Shown here: one piece after another, positions 1-7,711 of the stretch
Position numbering within the stretch: position 1 is the first letter of the stretch
Layout of the letters: each line of letters begins with the position of its first letter
Assembly (NCBI GenBank): GCA_963730995.1
Contig: CAVSUB010000012.1
Location: 682,001-746,000, forward strand
Reading direction: 5' to 3'
DNA from: CAVSUB01 sp963730995
GTDB lineage: Bacteria; Acidobacteriota; Vicinamibacteria; Vicinamibacterales; 2-12-FULL-66-21
Length of the DNA: 64,000 nucleotides
Program-made: the position numbers and the translations under genes
The notes under the pieces: model-generated
Seen by the model: only the letters and a program-made list of their open reading frames with translations
What the model was told of the DNA's origin: nothing
Databases searched by the model: none

Positions 1-165
1 GGCGTCTTGATCGGCAAGTACCTCAGCCTCCGGCGCAAGGGCGGCGATCTGAAGCTCTTGCGCCTGTCGTCCCGGACGCACCATGCGCTCGAGATCACCC
101 ATCTGCTGACGGTGTTCGAGGCATTCGAGACCGAGGAAGACGCCGTGCAGAGCTTCGGCGCTTGA
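1..165 (+). CDS. C-terminal end of a STAS-domain (anti-sigma factor antagonist-like) protein, partial
   Basis: The reading frame is open from the first base and ends with TGA at 163-165, giving the last 54 residues of a protein that begins outside the window. The pattern GVLIGKYLSLRRKGGDLKLL, followed by a helix ending in LLTVFEAFETEEDAVQSF, is what the C-terminal half of STAS domains (SpoIIAA/RsbV type) looks like: the G-x-L loop after the phosphorylatable serine, then the R-x-x-G-G-x-L strand and the final amphipathic helix. STAS antagonists bind and sequester anti-sigma kinases in the cytoplasm. The serine itself lies upstream of the window, so phosphorylation competence cannot be judged. 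No promoter or partner is visible here. Confidence 0.7.
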   Translation, partial: GVLIGKYLSLRRKGGDLKLLRLSSRTHHALEITHLLTVFEAFETEEDAVQSFGA

Positions 166-221
166 GCAATCGTCCCGGCTGGGCGAAAGGTGCGCCGCAC
201 GCTCAACGGATCCGGCCGCGC

Positions 222-249
222 TTCGACCGCATACATCCACCGATATAAT
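222..249 (+). promoter_or_regulatory. Possible sigma-70 promoter of the gene at 273
   Basis: A perfect TATAAT lies at 244-249 in a GC-rich surrounding. A weak -35 candidate (TTCGAC, 222-227) is 16 bases upstream. The predicted transcript would start about 255 and leave a very short leader before the GTG/ATG pair at 273/276. The -35 match is poor, so only the -10 element is persuasive. Confidence 0.35.
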
Positions 250-272
250 CGCCCCTGCGCCGTTCCGGCGTC

Positions 273-1703
273 GTGATGCTCTTCCACCTGATCTTTGTTC
301 TCACCGTCACACTGATTGACGCGCCGCAGGATCGCGGCGCCGATTGCCCGACCGCGCAGGCCTGCCAGACACTCGCGCTCGAGGCCGTCGATCGTCAGGA
401 CTTCGAGGCTTTTCACGATTTGGCGTGGCGCGCGATTCGGAAGGGCCGGCCGAACGATCCCGAGCTGATGCGAATGCTGGCGCGGGCGCAAAGCCTGAGC
501 GGCCGCCCGCTGGACTCGCTGGTCATGCTCGAGCGTCTGCTCGCGCTCGGCATCACGACAGACGCCGCCACGAACGACGACTTTCGGCGCGTGCGTGCGC
601 TCCCCGGATGGCCGGACTTCGAGAAGCGAGTCGAGGAATTGGCCGCCAGGACATCTGCGGGCGCACCCGCGCGTACAACAGCGCCAGGTGCTGAGGGCTC
701 AGCGAAGCCCGGTGGCAGCGACAAGGCCTCGGCCATCCCGGTTCCTGAGAGGACTCCAAAGGGCCGGGGACGCGGCGCGCGTCCGGAGACCGCCAATGCT
801 CCGGCAGCGGCGTCGTCGCCTTCCGGTGAACCAGAGCCGGCCCTTGCGGGTGATGCCGCCGAAGCGCTTCGCTTCACCACGATCGCCTTCACTCCAGCCG
901 GTCTTGCCTACGATCGCGTGTCGAACCGCTTCATCGTCGGGGATCGCGATGCCAGCAAGCTGACCGTCGTAGATGAGGCGTCGCAGCGCGTGGCGAACCT
1001 GGCAGCGGCGCAGTCCGCGGGATTCGGCTCGCTCGGTGGCCTCGAGATCGATGCAAAAGAGGGTGATCTGTGGGTCGTGTCGACGGGAGACCAGTCAACG
1101 CCGGCCCCGACGCTCCATAAGCTGCAGCTGATTTCAGGACGTGTGCTCTACGCTGTTGTGCTCGAGCCGTCGTTCGGTCCGGCCCGCTTCGCTGACATCG
1201 CCGTGACGCCCCGCAGTTCGGTGCTCGTTCTCGATGCTGCCGGCCGACGGGTGTTCGTCGCGTCCCCGAAAGCGAGGCGGCTCGAGCTGGCGATGGAGCT
1301 CAGCGTGACGAACCCGTCGAGCCTCGCCCCCGAATCCGAATCGGTCCTCTACATCGCCCACCAGGGTGGCATCCTTCGCGCCGATCTCGCCGCGGGGAAG
1401 TCGGCTCCTCTGACTGCGCCCAAGGCGGTGAGCCTGGCCGGGCTGACACGGCTTCGATGGCATCGCGGCGCACTGTTTGGGGTGCAGAGGTCCGGTGATG
1501 GCACGTATCGCATCGTTCAACTCAAGCTCGATGCCTCCGGGCATCGCATCACCGGTGTCGAGGTGCTCGATCGATCTGTTCGAATGACGGATCCGACTGC
1601 GGCCGCGCTCGCCGGCGACGTCCTCTACTACCTTGCCGCACCATCGACGAACGACTCCGCGATGCGATCGGAGACCGTCGTCAGACGCGTCACGGCCCGG
1701 TAG
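273..1703 (+). CDS. Secreted protein with N-terminal TPR-like helices and a C-terminal beta-propeller
   Basis: This 476-residue protein starts at a GTG (273) immediately followed by an ATG (276); either could be used. Residues 2-18 form a hydrophobic export signal. Residues 25-125 are alpha-helical and Ala/Leu-rich with a tetratricopeptide-like layout, including two cysteines near residues 25 and 31 that could form a disulfide. A Pro/Ala/Gly-rich linker (about 130-195) leads to about 280 residues with repeated strand patterns such as SVLVLDAAGRRVFV and LYIAHQGGILRADL, typical of NHL/SMP-30-like propellers. These usually bind ligands or sugars outside the cytoplasm. I cannot name a substrate. 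The 3' end overlaps gluQ on the opposite strand by 14 bases, so the genes are convergent. Confidence 0.7.
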   Translation: MMLFHLIFVLTVTLIDAPQDRGADCPTAQACQTLALEAVDRQDFEAFHDLAWRAIRKGRPNDPELMRMLARAQSLSGRPLDSLVMLERLLALGITTDAATNDDFRRVRALPGWPDFEKRVEELAARTSAGAPARTTAPGAEGSAKPGGSDKASAIPVPERTPKGRGRGARPETANAPAAASSPSGEPEPALAGDAAEALRFTTIAFTPAGLAYDRVSNRFIVGDRDASKLTVVDEASQRVANLAAAQSAGFGSLGGLEIDAKEGDLWVVSTGDQSTPAPTLHKLQLISGRVLYAVVLEPSFGPARFADIAVTPRSSVLVLDAAGRRVFVASPKARRLELAMELSVTNPSSLAPESESVLYIAHQGGILRADLAAGKSAPLTAPKAVSLAGLTRLRWHRGALFGVQRSGDGTYRIVQLKLDASGHRITGVEVLDRSVRMTDPTAAALAGDVLYYLAAPSTNDSAMRSETVVRRVTAR

Positions 1704-2544
1704 CCGCGTCGCGGTTGAGATCCCTGACAGCGCCTGCCCTCGCAGCGTTCAGCACTTGCGCGCGGGTCCAGCCTGACGCGCGCAAGTCGCGCACACCTGT
1801 ATCGCGATCGGACTTGCTCAATTTCTGCGTGTCGGACTTCATCACGAGCCCGTGATGCAGGAAGCACGGTGGCGTCTGCCGGCCGAGCAGACGCGCCAGC
1901 CGGATCTGGCGTCCGGTTGACTCGAGCAAGTCGATCCCCCGGATGACGAGGTCGATCTCCTGGAGCCAGTCGTCAACCGTGACAGCGAAGTGATACGTCC
2001 AGTTCCCGAGCCGATCGCGGATCAGCAGGTCGCCGCACTGCGTCGACGGCTCCTGGTGCTGCGGACCCAGTCGAAGGTCATCGAAGTGTTCCACTCCCTC
2101 GTCCATTTGTACTCGCCACCCCAGACCAGGTACGGCGTCTCGCCGAAGTTCACGACACTGCCCGGTGTGAATGACCTCGCCGGACGACGACCGCGGGGCG
2201 GTCGCCAGCTCAGTCCGCGTACAGCCGCAGCCAAAGAGCAGCCCCTGCGCCTGGAGGCGCGCTGCCGCCGTCGCGTACGCGGCGCCGCGGTCGCTTTGCC
2301 GGCCGTCGCAGCGTCCGGCGCGGAACGCGGAAGTGGGGAGGATGTCCGGAGCGAATCCGAGCCAATCGAGGTCGTCCAGGATTGCTGTTTCGAATTCAGC
2401 TCTCGACCGCTCGCGGTCGTGGTCCTCGATTCGGAGCAGGATCCCGGCGCCGAGGAGCCGCGCGGCACCCCAGACGTATTCGGCGTTGAGGACGTGGCCG
2501 AGGTGAAGGTAGCCGGTCGGAGCGGGCGCGAATCGGGTTCTCAC
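1690..2544 (-). CDS. gluQ: Glutamyl-Q tRNA(Asp) synthetase
   Basis: The 284-residue product attaches glutamate to the queuosine base of tRNA(Asp), independently of tRNA aminoacylation at the 3' end. It resembles the catalytic half of glutamyl-tRNA synthetase and lacks the anticodon-binding domain, which fits the family length of about 290-310. Visible motifs are the N-terminal RFAPAPTGYLHLGH (HIGH-type ATP site), IEDHDRERS, the CGC...C cysteine cluster around residues 107-130 that matches the zinc site of YadB/GluQ, and KLSKS near residue 245 (KMSKS type). The start is GTG at 2544. It overlaps the upstream gene's end by 14 bases in a convergent arrangement and appears monocistronic. Confidence 0.93.
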   Translation of the reverse strand: MRTRFAPAPTGYLHLGHVLNAEYVWGAARLLGAGILLRIEDHDRERSRAEFETAILDDLDWLGFAPDILPTSAFRAGRCDGRQSDRGAAYATAAARLQAQGLLFGCGCTRTELATAPRSSSGEVIHTGQCRELRRDAVPGLGWRVQMDEGVEHFDDLRLGPQHQEPSTQCGDLLIRDRLGNWTYHFAVTVDDWLQEIDLVIRGIDLLESTGRQIRLARLLGRQTPPCFLHHGLVMKSDTQKLSKSDRDTGVRDLRASGWTRAQVLNAARAGAVRDLNRDAATGP

Positions 2545-2673
2545 TCCAGTGAGCGCTTATGGTCGGCAGGCTGCTCCTGGCCCGAGACGGTCTCGCGGGT
2601 CACGGATTTGCCTTGCCAGCCGATTGCGGAAATGTGATCCGTGCGCAGGTTTGTAACAACGCAGGACGTCGCG

Positions 2674-2707
2674 AGGCGGCGCCGAAGGCGCCGACTGCCT
2701 GTTTTTT
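2674..2707 (+). terminator. Terminator-like hairpin in the mreB leader
   Basis: CGGCGCC-GAA-GGCGCCG (2677-2693) can be extended by AGG (2674-2676) pairing with CCT (2698-2700) across a small bulge, and is followed by GTTTTTT (2701-2707). No rightward gene ends here, so it is either an attenuator in the mreB leader or the end of an unseen short transcript. Confidence 0.4.
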
Positions 2708-2798
2708 CCAAGGAGTGCGCCGCTCTGTAATCCCGTGAGGAGCGGAACGGTTCGTGCCTAAGAGGATGCCAGCAACGGCACCTCTCCTCCTGACGAGG

Positions 2799-2828
2799 GC
2801 AGGGCGGGACCTCAGAAACCCGCCCTGC
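2799..2828. repeat. Inverted repeat of the GGGCGGG hairpin family (copy 1)
   Basis: GCAGGGCGGG and CCCGCCCTGC form a perfect 10-bp stem with a 10-base loop, 25 bases upstream of the mreB start. Related hairpins occur at 10225, 19270, 33593, 36900, 36987 and 41367. Confidence 0.75.
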
Positions 2829-2853
2829 GTCTCGTTCATCCGGGAACAGCACG

Positions 2854-3870
2854 ATGAATCTGTTTTCAGCATTCGCCACCGACGTGGCCATCGATCTCGG
2901 TACAGCCAACACCTGCATCTTCGCGCGCGGGCGCGGCATCGTGCTCAACGAACCATCCATCGTGGCGTTCAACACTGCCAAGGGATGCATCGAAGCCGTG
3001 GGCACCGACGCCCACGAGATGCTCGGACGCACGCCGGCGAACATCAAACCGGTGCGCCCGATGAAGGACGGCGTCATCGCCGACTTCGATGCCGCCGAGA
3101 AGATGCTGATGCACTTCGTTCGCAAGGTGCAGGGCAGCCGGCCGCTCCGCCGCCCCCGGCTGGTGATCGGCGTGCCGCCGGAGATTACGCAGGTCGAGCG
3201 CCGCGCGGTCAAGGACAGCGGTTTCCGCGTGAAGGCCAGTGAAGTGCACCTGGTCGACGAGCCGATGGCGGCGGCGATCGGGTCGGGACTGCCCGTGACC
3301 GAACCCAACGGCAACATGATCATCGATATCGGCGGCGGGACCACCGACATCGCGGTGATCTCGTTGGCGGGAACGGTGTACGGTCGCTCGCTCCGCGTGG
3401 CAGGTCACGCGCTCGACGAATCGATCATGCACTACATGCGTCGGACCCACAACATGCTGATCGGCGAGCGGACCGCCGAGCAGATCAAGGTCGAGATCGG
3501 CTCCGCCGCGCCGCTCGACAGCGGCCTGACAATGGAAGTGAAGGGCCGGCACCTGCTCGAGGGCGTGCCGCGAACCGTCATCATCTCCGACTCGGAGATT
3601 CGCGAAGCGCTGGCCGAACCAGTCCGCCTGATCGTGCTCGCGGTGCGCGATGCGCTCGAACGGATTCCACCAGAACTCTCGGCGGACATCTACGATCGGG
3701 GCGTCGTCCTGACCGGTGGTGGCGCGCTGCTGCGAAACCTCGACCAGCGCCTGCGCAACGAGACCGGTCTTCCCGTGATGGTGGCCGAGAACCCGCTGAC
3801 CTCAGTCGTCCTCGGCGCCGGCAAGATGCTCACGGATCTCGCGCTGCTGCGAAAAGTCACCAACGACTAA
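2854..3870 (+). CDS. mreB: Rod shape-determining protein MreB
   Basis: A 338-residue bacterial actin homologue of full family length. It polymerises into membrane-associated filaments that guide elongation-phase peptidoglycan synthesis. The actin nucleotide-site signatures are all present: phosphate-1 DVAIDLGTANT at residues 10-20, the connect segment around VDEPMAAAIGSG (130-141), phosphate-2 IIDIGGGTTDIAV (about 153-165) and the adenosine loop VLTGGGALLRNL (about 286-297). The amphipathic N-terminus MNLFSAF is consistent with membrane association. The usual partners mreC, mreD, pbp2 and rodA are not adjacent: the next gene downstream is an ECF sigma factor. It is therefore an orphan mreB, possibly a second copy in the genome. 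Confidence 0.95.
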   Translation: MNLFSAFATDVAIDLGTANTCIFARGRGIVLNEPSIVAFNTAKGCIEAVGTDAHEMLGRTPANIKPVRPMKDGVIADFDAAEKMLMHFVRKVQGSRPLRRPRLVIGVPPEITQVERRAVKDSGFRVKASEVHLVDEPMAAAIGSGLPVTEPNGNMIIDIGGGTTDIAVISLAGTVYGRSLRVAGHALDESIMHYMRRTHNMLIGERTAEQIKVEIGSAAPLDSGLTMEVKGRHLLEGVPRTVIISDSEIREALAEPVRLIVLAVRDALERIPPELSADIYDRGVVLTGGGALLRNLDQRLRNETGLPVMVAENPLTSVVLGAGKMLTDLALLRKVTND

Positions 3871-4180
3871 GGGGTCGGATCGCAAAGGAAACACACGAGA
3901 TCAAGAGTTCAAGAGATCAAAAGTTGTATTTGGTCGTCTAAACTCCTGGCCTTTTGATCTCGTGTTGATCAGGCCGTCGGACTACCCTCGGCGCCCTAGT
4001 TGATGAGGGGGAGCAAACGCTCGATGCCGCCCCCGAAGCCTCAAGCCTACCTACCCGAACACTTCCGTAATTCGTCCGAGCTCGTTCGGTTCCAGAAAGC
4101 CGACCGTTACCTTTTACTGGAGGGCGGGAATCGAGTTCGGACGGGTTTATGATTCCTATCCATGGCGCAAAATCCTTGCC
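3871..4180. other. Intergenic region between mreB and the sigma factor gene
   Basis: These 310 bases contain an AT-richer block (about 3880-3970) with an inverted repeat, then GC-rich sequence. No clear housekeeping promoter is visible in front of the sigma factor. A GGGAATC motif at about 4126 might belong to an ECF-type promoter, but this is a guess. Confidence 0.5.
3893..3966. repeat. Inverted repeat downstream of mreB, candidate bidirectional terminator
   Basis: GAGATCAAAAG (3913-3923) is the exact reverse complement of CTTTTGATCTC (3951-3961). A second left arm, ACACGAGATCAA (3893-3904), can pair with TTGATCTCGTGT (3954-3965). Two alternative stems can therefore form with the same right arm. 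There is no U-run, so factor-independent termination is uncertain. Confidence 0.55.
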
Positions 4181-4771
4181 ATGGATGAGTCGGGTCGACC
4201 CACCAACCTCACGACAACCCTGGACCTGCTTGGGCGTGCCCGTGCCGGCGACCAGGATGCCCTCAACGAGCTCTTCAAGCGTAACCATGCGCCATTGCGG
4301 CGCTGGGCGCGCGGGCGCTTGCCCCGATGGACGCGCGACATGCGCGATACCGAAGATCTGGTGCAGGAGACGCTCGCACAGACGTTGAAGCACATCGATT
4401 CGTTCGAGCATCGCCACGAAGGCGCACTGCAGGCCTATATGCGCCAGGCGCTGCTCAATCGGGTCCGCGACGAGGTCAGACGAGTGAATCGATATCCCGC
4501 AGTCGGCGGCCTCGACGATGCGGATCAGCACGCGGTGCAGGCGGCGTCTCCGCTCGAGGAGGCCATCGGGAGCCAGGCGATGGAGCGATACGAAGCGGCG
4601 CTTGGACGGCTCCGGGAGGAAGAGAGGGAGTTGATTCAAGCACGCGTGGAGATGCAGCAGAGTTACCAGGAAATCGCCAGCGCGCATGGCAAGGCAAGCG
4701 CTGACGCGGCGCGAATGGCCGTGTCGCGTGCGCTCGTTCGTCTCGCCGAGGAGATGGATCTTGAGTCCTGA
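4181..4771 (+). CDS. ECF-family RNA polymerase sigma factor linked to a Ser/Thr kinase
   Basis: The 196-residue protein has the two-domain build of extracytoplasmic-function sigma factors. Sigma-2 spans residues about 15-85, with MRDTEDLVQETLAQTL as the core-binding region 2.1/2.2 motif. Sigma-4 spans about 130-190, where REEERELIQARVEMQQSYQEIA precedes the helix-turn-helix. Instead of an anti-sigma factor, the next gene is a transmembrane Ser/Thr kinase that overlaps its 3' end by 11 bases. In known sigma/kinase pairs of Acidobacteria and Planctomycetes the kinase is thought to control the sigma factor by phosphorylation. I infer the same here. The start ATG at 4181 has no strong Shine-Dalgarno. 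Confidence 0.9.
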   Translation: MDESGRPTNLTTTLDLLGRARAGDQDALNELFKRNHAPLRRWARGRLPRWTRDMRDTEDLVQETLAQTLKHIDSFEHRHEGALQAYMRQALLNRVRDEVRRVNRYPAVGGLDDADQHAVQAASPLEEAIGSQAMERYEAALGRLREEERELIQARVEMQQSYQEIASAHGKASADAARMAVSRALVRLAEEMDLES

Positions 4772-7316
4772 GCCAGGTGTTCTCGGCAGGCTGGCGGCCT
4801 CTGTCGCCGATGGTACGCCGGTCGACTGGAGCCACATCGAGCCCGATATCGAGCCCCGGGAGCGTCGTCTCGTCCCGCATCTGCGGCTCGTCGAGAGCAT
4901 CGCGTCGCTCTATCGCAGCATTCCAGCCCTCGACGAAACGGCGCCGGACATCGTGCCGAGCGGCCCGCGGTGGGGCCGACTCGTCATGCTCGAACGGATC
5001 GGTCAGGGTATGTCGTGCGAGGTATATCGCGCGTTCGACACCGATCTCTACCGGCACGTCGCGCTCAAACTGCTCCACGAGGAAGGCCAAGCCGCGCGCG
5101 TGGCTCACGATCGGATCCTGCAGGAGGCCCGCCGGCTCGCACGCGTCCGCCACTCGCACGTGGTGCAGGTGCTCGGCGCCGAGCAGCACAACGATCGCGT
5201 CGGGCTCTGGATGGAGCTCGTCGAGGGGGAATCGCTCGACCGGATCGTAAAAGCGCGGGGCACGTTCGGCGCGCGCGAAGGGTCGGTGATCGGGCAGGAC
5301 ATCTGCTCCGCGCTCGCCTCTGTCCACGCCGCCGGCCTGCTGCACCGCGACGTCAAAGCACAGAACGTCATGCGCGAAGCGGGCGGCCGCATCGTCCTCA
5401 TGGACTTCGGCACTGGCGAGGAGCTGTTCCGCGATCGCGGGACAGCTCGGATTGTTGGTACGCCCCTGTATCTCGCGCCCGAGATTCTCGACGGGAAGTC
5501 CGCATCGATCCAATCGGATCTCTACAGCGTCGGCGTGCTGCTCTTCTACCTCGTGACCGGCGAGTTCCCCGTCACCGCATCCAACATCGAGCAGTTGGCC
5601 GCCGCGCACCGGCAGCGTCAGCTCCGTCGTTTGCGCGACGTACGTCCGGACCTGCCATCTTCGTTCGTTCAGGTCATCGATCGGGCGCTCGAGCACGAGC
5701 CCGCCGCCCGATTCCAGAGCGCGGGGGAAATGGAGGCTGCGCTTCGAGATCAGCCGAGCGCCTTTCGGCCCCGAGGGCTGGTAGGGGAGGTCAAGCCGCA
5801 GGTTTCGAGCTGGCGCCCTGCTGCGTGGGTGTCGCTGGCGGCGATGCTGGCGGTTGTCGTTGGGTTGATTGCGTGGCAGAGGATCTCCACTCGACCGGCG
5901 GCGCCCACGGGAAGCTTCACTCGAATCGCGGTCCTGCCGATGAAGGACCTTTCATCTTCTCCCACGCCGTACCTCGCCGACGCGCTCACCGATCAACTCA
6001 TCGCGACGCTTGGCCAGATTCAGTCCCTGCGCGTGACCGCTGCTGGATCAGCAGCGAAATTCAAGAATTCGACAGCCCCTGACGACGAGATCGCGAGGCA
6101 GCTTGGCGTGGATGCGCTCGTACAAACGAGCGTGACATCCGAACAAACGTCACCCGATGCACTCCTTCGGGCGCGCGTCGACACTCGCGTCGTGAAGGCC
6201 GGCGTGGCCGGGCCGGTCTGGACCGGATCCGTCGAATGGGTGGCGGGAGACACCCACGCCCTCGAGGCCGGCCTGAGCCGCGAGATCGCCAGGGCAGTCA
6301 ACGTGATTGTCACGTCCGACGAACGGAATCGCCTCGACGCGCCAAGGCAGACGAATCCCAATGCAGAGGAGGCCTACCTTCGCGGCCGGGCAGAGTTGAT
6401 GACCTACGGCCCCGATGCCGCGCGCCGGGCACTGCAGGCATTCGAACGTGCCGTGTCCTTCGATCCCCGGCACGCAGGCGCGCACGCGGGTGCCTCTCGC
6501 GCCTACGTAGTTCTCGGTCAGTTTGGAGCGATTTCGGTGGCGAGTGCCCGGCAGTCGGCCCTTGCGGGAGCGCGCACGGCGTTGGAACTGGACGCCGATC
6601 TCGCGGAAGCCCATCGGGCCCTCGCCGATCTGAGCTTCTACTACGACTGGGACTGGGCGGCCGCGGAGCGGGAGTATGTCAAGACTCTCGAATTGAATCC
6701 CAGCTTCTCACCGGCGCGGACTCTCTACTCCGAGTTGCTTGCGATGCTGCGAAGGTTCCCGGAGTCGCTCAAACAATCGGAAGTAGCTCGCAGCCTGGAC
6801 CCTCAGTCGACGCAAGTGATCGTCTCAAATACCGTCGTGCTGCTATATGCGCGCAAGTTCTCCGACGCGGAAAGGGTCCTTCAGGAAGCGCTCTTGCAGC
6901 AATCCGAATCGGCGGGGGTCTATCTGATGCGAGGTCGGGTCGCCGAGGCACAAGGCCACTACGAAGAGGCGCTCGGATTCGTCGAGCACGCGGTCAAACT
7001 GCCAGGGGGCGACAGCGTGCCTATGCAGGTGACCCTCTTGCAGCTGCAGGCGCGATCGGGCCGGCGCGACGAGGCGATCGCCGGTCTGGCGGCCCTGGAA
7101 CGGCAGGCCGCCTCCGAAAAGCTCCGGCTTACTCATCGGGACCGCGCCTACGTGATGCTCGCGCTTGGCGACCAAGCTCGTGCCTGCGACGAGTTCGAGC
7201 GGTCGTTCGAGGAGCGCGATTCGGGTCTGATGTGGCTGTCGGTGGATCCCCGCGTCGACGCATTGCGCAGCAATCCGCGATTCCAGGCCGTCCTCAAGCG
7301 CATGCGCCTTTCCTGA
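4761..7316 (+). CDS. Transmembrane Ser/Thr protein kinase with TolB-like and TPR periplasmic region
   Basis: I place the start at TTG 4761 (851 residues) because GAGGAG at 4748-4753 lies seven bases upstream and the sequence further upstream is only a shadow of the sigma factor. The cytoplasmic kinase domain spans about 78-340: glycine loop GQGMSCEVY (81-89), VAIK-type lysine in VALKLL (about 103), HRDVKAQNV (about 195) and DFG (about 214), so it should be active. One membrane span (about 356-372) is followed by a TolB/FlgO-like segment starting IAVLPMKDL (about 390) and by a run of TPRs (about 535-845), predicted outside the membrane. The gene overlaps the sigma factor by 11 bases, which implies translational coupling. 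A sensor-kinase controlling that sigma factor is the likeliest role. Confidence 0.88.
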   Translation: MSPEPGVLGRLAASVADGTPVDWSHIEPDIEPRERRLVPHLRLVESIASLYRSIPALDETAPDIVPSGPRWGRLVMLERIGQGMSCEVYRAFDTDLYRHVALKLLHEEGQAARVAHDRILQEARRLARVRHSHVVQVLGAEQHNDRVGLWMELVEGESLDRIVKARGTFGAREGSVIGQDICSALASVHAAGLLHRDVKAQNVMREAGGRIVLMDFGTGEELFRDRGTARIVGTPLYLAPEILDGKSASIQSDLYSVGVLLFYLVTGEFPVTASNIEQLAAAHRQRQLRRLRDVRPDLPSSFVQVIDRALEHEPAARFQSAGEMEAALRDQPSAFRPRGLVGEVKPQVSSWRPAAWVSLAAMLAVVVGLIAWQRISTRPAAPTGSFTRIAVLPMKDLSSSPTPYLADALTDQLIATLGQIQSLRVTAAGSAAKFKNSTAPDDEIARQLGVDALVQTSVTSEQTSPDALLRARVDTRVVKAGVAGPVWTGSVEWVAGDTHALEAGLSREIARAVNVIVTSDERNRLDAPRQTNPNAEEAYLRGRAELMTYGPDAARRALQAFERAVSFDPRHAGAHAGASRAYVVLGQFGAISVASARQSALAGARTALELDADLAEAHRALADLSFYYDWDWAAAEREYVKTLELNPSFSPARTLYSELLAMLRRFPESLKQSEVARSLDPQSTQVIVSNTVVLLYARKFSDAERVLQEALLQQSESAGVYLMRGRVAEAQGHYEEALGFVEHAVKLPGGDSVPMQVTLLQLQARSGRRDEAIAGLAALERQAASEKLRLTHRDRAYVMLALGDQARACDEFERSFEERDSGLMWLSVDPRVDALRSNPRFQAVLKRMRLS

Positions 7317-7408
7317 CGGTTGAATCGCGCGACGTAATCGTGGCTGATTTTCTTGACGGGCTGCTTGCACTGACCTAGACTCGCTCATCCTTTTTTCAGG
7401 AGTGAGTT

Positions 7409-7681
7409 GTGGCAAAAGCGCGCAAGAGTGCGAAGAAGTCTTCTGCGAAGAAAGCCTCGGGAGCCAAGAAGTCGGGCGCCAAGAAGAAGGCCAAGAAAGC
7501 TTCCCCTAAGGAACTGAACTTGCGGCCGTTGAAGAAGCAGTTGCGGGCGCACATCGCGCAGCTGAGCACCGCCCCGACCGCGCAAACGAACCGCGTGCAG
7601 AGCGCGATCGCCAATCTGCAACGGCTTCATGACGCGCTCAATGTCGACTGCGATCCGACGATGACGATTCCTCTCGCTTAG
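7409..7681 (+). CDS. Small Lys/Ala-rich basic protein, histone H1-like N-terminus
   Basis: This 90-residue protein starts at GTG 7409 behind an AGGAG at 7398-7402. Residues 1-33 are almost only Lys, Ala, Ser and Gly (blocks such as AKKSSAKKASGAKK), like the DNA-binding tails of bacterial histone H1-like proteins. Residues 34-77 look helical and lead to a short tail containing the only cysteine (about residue 80) followed by DPTMTIPLA. It is 30 bases upstream of the SagB-type oxidoreductase gene and probably shares its transcript. It could be a nucleoid-associated protein. The neighbour also allows the idea that it is a modified peptide substrate, but no cyclodehydratase is present. Function unknown. 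Confidence 0.7.
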   Translation: MAKARKSAKKSSAKKASGAKKSGAKKKAKKASPKELNLRPLKKQLRAHIAQLSTAPTAQTNRVQSAIANLQRLHDALNVDCDPTMTIPLA

Positions 7682-7711
7682 CTGCTGACGATTGGGTGCG
7701 GTGAAAGGCCA

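Larger units (their letters stand above)
2545..2853. other. Intergenic region between gluQ and mreB (divergent)
   Basis: This 309-base stretch must hold the divergent promoters of gluQ and mreB, but no convincing -35/-10 pair stands out. It contains a terminator-like hairpin (2674-2707) and a perfect 10-bp inverted repeat (2799-2828). The mreB start has no strong Shine-Dalgarno; the nearest purine run is GGGAACAG. Confidence 0.6.

Noticed and set aside
2541..3350. 269-codon minus-strand frame across the mreB start
   Set aside because: Antisense to mreB with no family-like pattern or ribosome-binding site.
4476..5696. 406-codon minus-strand frame
   Set aside because: Antisense shadow of the sigma factor and kinase genes, which have complete catalytic motifs.
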